From: Globobulimina sp.
Taxonomy: Eukaryota > Foraminifera > Rotaliida
Direction: 5' to 3'
Assembly: GCA_003354225.1 (NCBI GenBank)
Contig: PIVH01000188.1
Coordinates: 1-7,161, forward strand
Length of the DNA stretch: 7,161 nucleotides
Shown: positions 7,068-7,161 of the stretch, piece by piece
How positions within the stretch are numbered: the first letter of the stretch is position 1
Layout of the letters: the number at the start of each line of letters is the position of its first letter
Made by a program: the position numbers and the translations under genes
Notes under the pieces: model-generated
The model's input: only the letters and a program-made list of their open reading frames with translations
What the model was told of the DNA's origin: nothing
Database searches by the model: none

Positions 7068-7103
7068 GAATAATTGCAGAAATTTGAATAACTGCAGAAA
7101 TCT
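7068..7103. repeat. Imperfect 18-bp tandem duplication
   Basis: GAATAATTGCAGAAATTT (7068-7085) is followed at once by GAATAACTGCAGAAATCT (7086-7103), with two differences in 18 bases. It lies in non-coding sequence between the WD40 gene and the window edge. A recent slippage duplication is the simplest reading. Confidence 0.8.
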
Positions 7104-7161
7104 GAAACTTGTATTAGGTATTTTTGCTTTATCGTAAGAATCTGTTTTTAAAGAGAAAAAA

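Noticed and set aside
1-7161. tRNA, rRNA, CRISPR arrays, transposase or viral genes
   Set aside because: I looked on both strands and saw no cloverleaf, repeat-spacer array, integrase or capsid-like sequence.

Overview
The window is AT-rich nuclear DNA from a unicellular or simple eukaryote. Three things show this. Three of the five genes need short GT-AG introns to read through. The protein families are eukaryotic: a MYND-SAM-U-box protein, a NIPA-type transporter, an EED-like WD40 protein and an acylated C2 protein. No bacterial operon signals are visible. All stops used (TAA, TAG) fit the standard code. The gene set and compactness would suit a free-living protist such as a rhizarian or foraminiferan, but that placement is only a guess from gene style.

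Layout. A phospholipase D-like gene runs leftward off the window edge (1422 to 1, 3' end missing). It is head-to-head, 49 bp apart, with a small C2-domain protein gene (1472-1996) whose N-terminus looks myristoylated and palmitoylated. That gene converges on a leftward two-exon gene (3678 to 2093) for a MYND-finger / SAM / U-box protein, predicted to be a ubiquitin ligase or adaptor. A 114-bp gap separates its start from the divergent start of a two-exon, nine-helix NIPA/DUF803-type transporter gene (3793-5169). Last comes a four-exon gene (5423-6933) for a 447-residue WD40 propeller resembling EED/ESC, the histone-mark reader of Polycomb repressive complex 2. By my models about 84 percent of the window is coding, and the largest gap is 253 bp.

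Several of these proteins appear as broken pieces if only uninterrupted reading frames are considered. Five introns (55-147 nt) rejoin them. Three share the donor GTTAAGT, and the acceptors are A-rich with no polypyrimidine tract. The reconstructed joins restore family-typical sequence and length, which is the main support for the models.

The genes do not form an obvious pathway. Two themes recur: membrane lipid or ion biology (PLD, acylated C2, NIPA transporter) and nuclear or ubiquitin regulation (MYND-SAM-U-box, EED-like). The adjacency probably reflects genome compactness. The most interesting points are the MYND-SAM-U-box architecture with a TBC-like fragment, the EED-like propeller that appears to lack the methyl-lysine aromatic cage, the cysteine clusters at both ends of the C2 protein, and an intron whose donor is complementary to a site inside the same intron.
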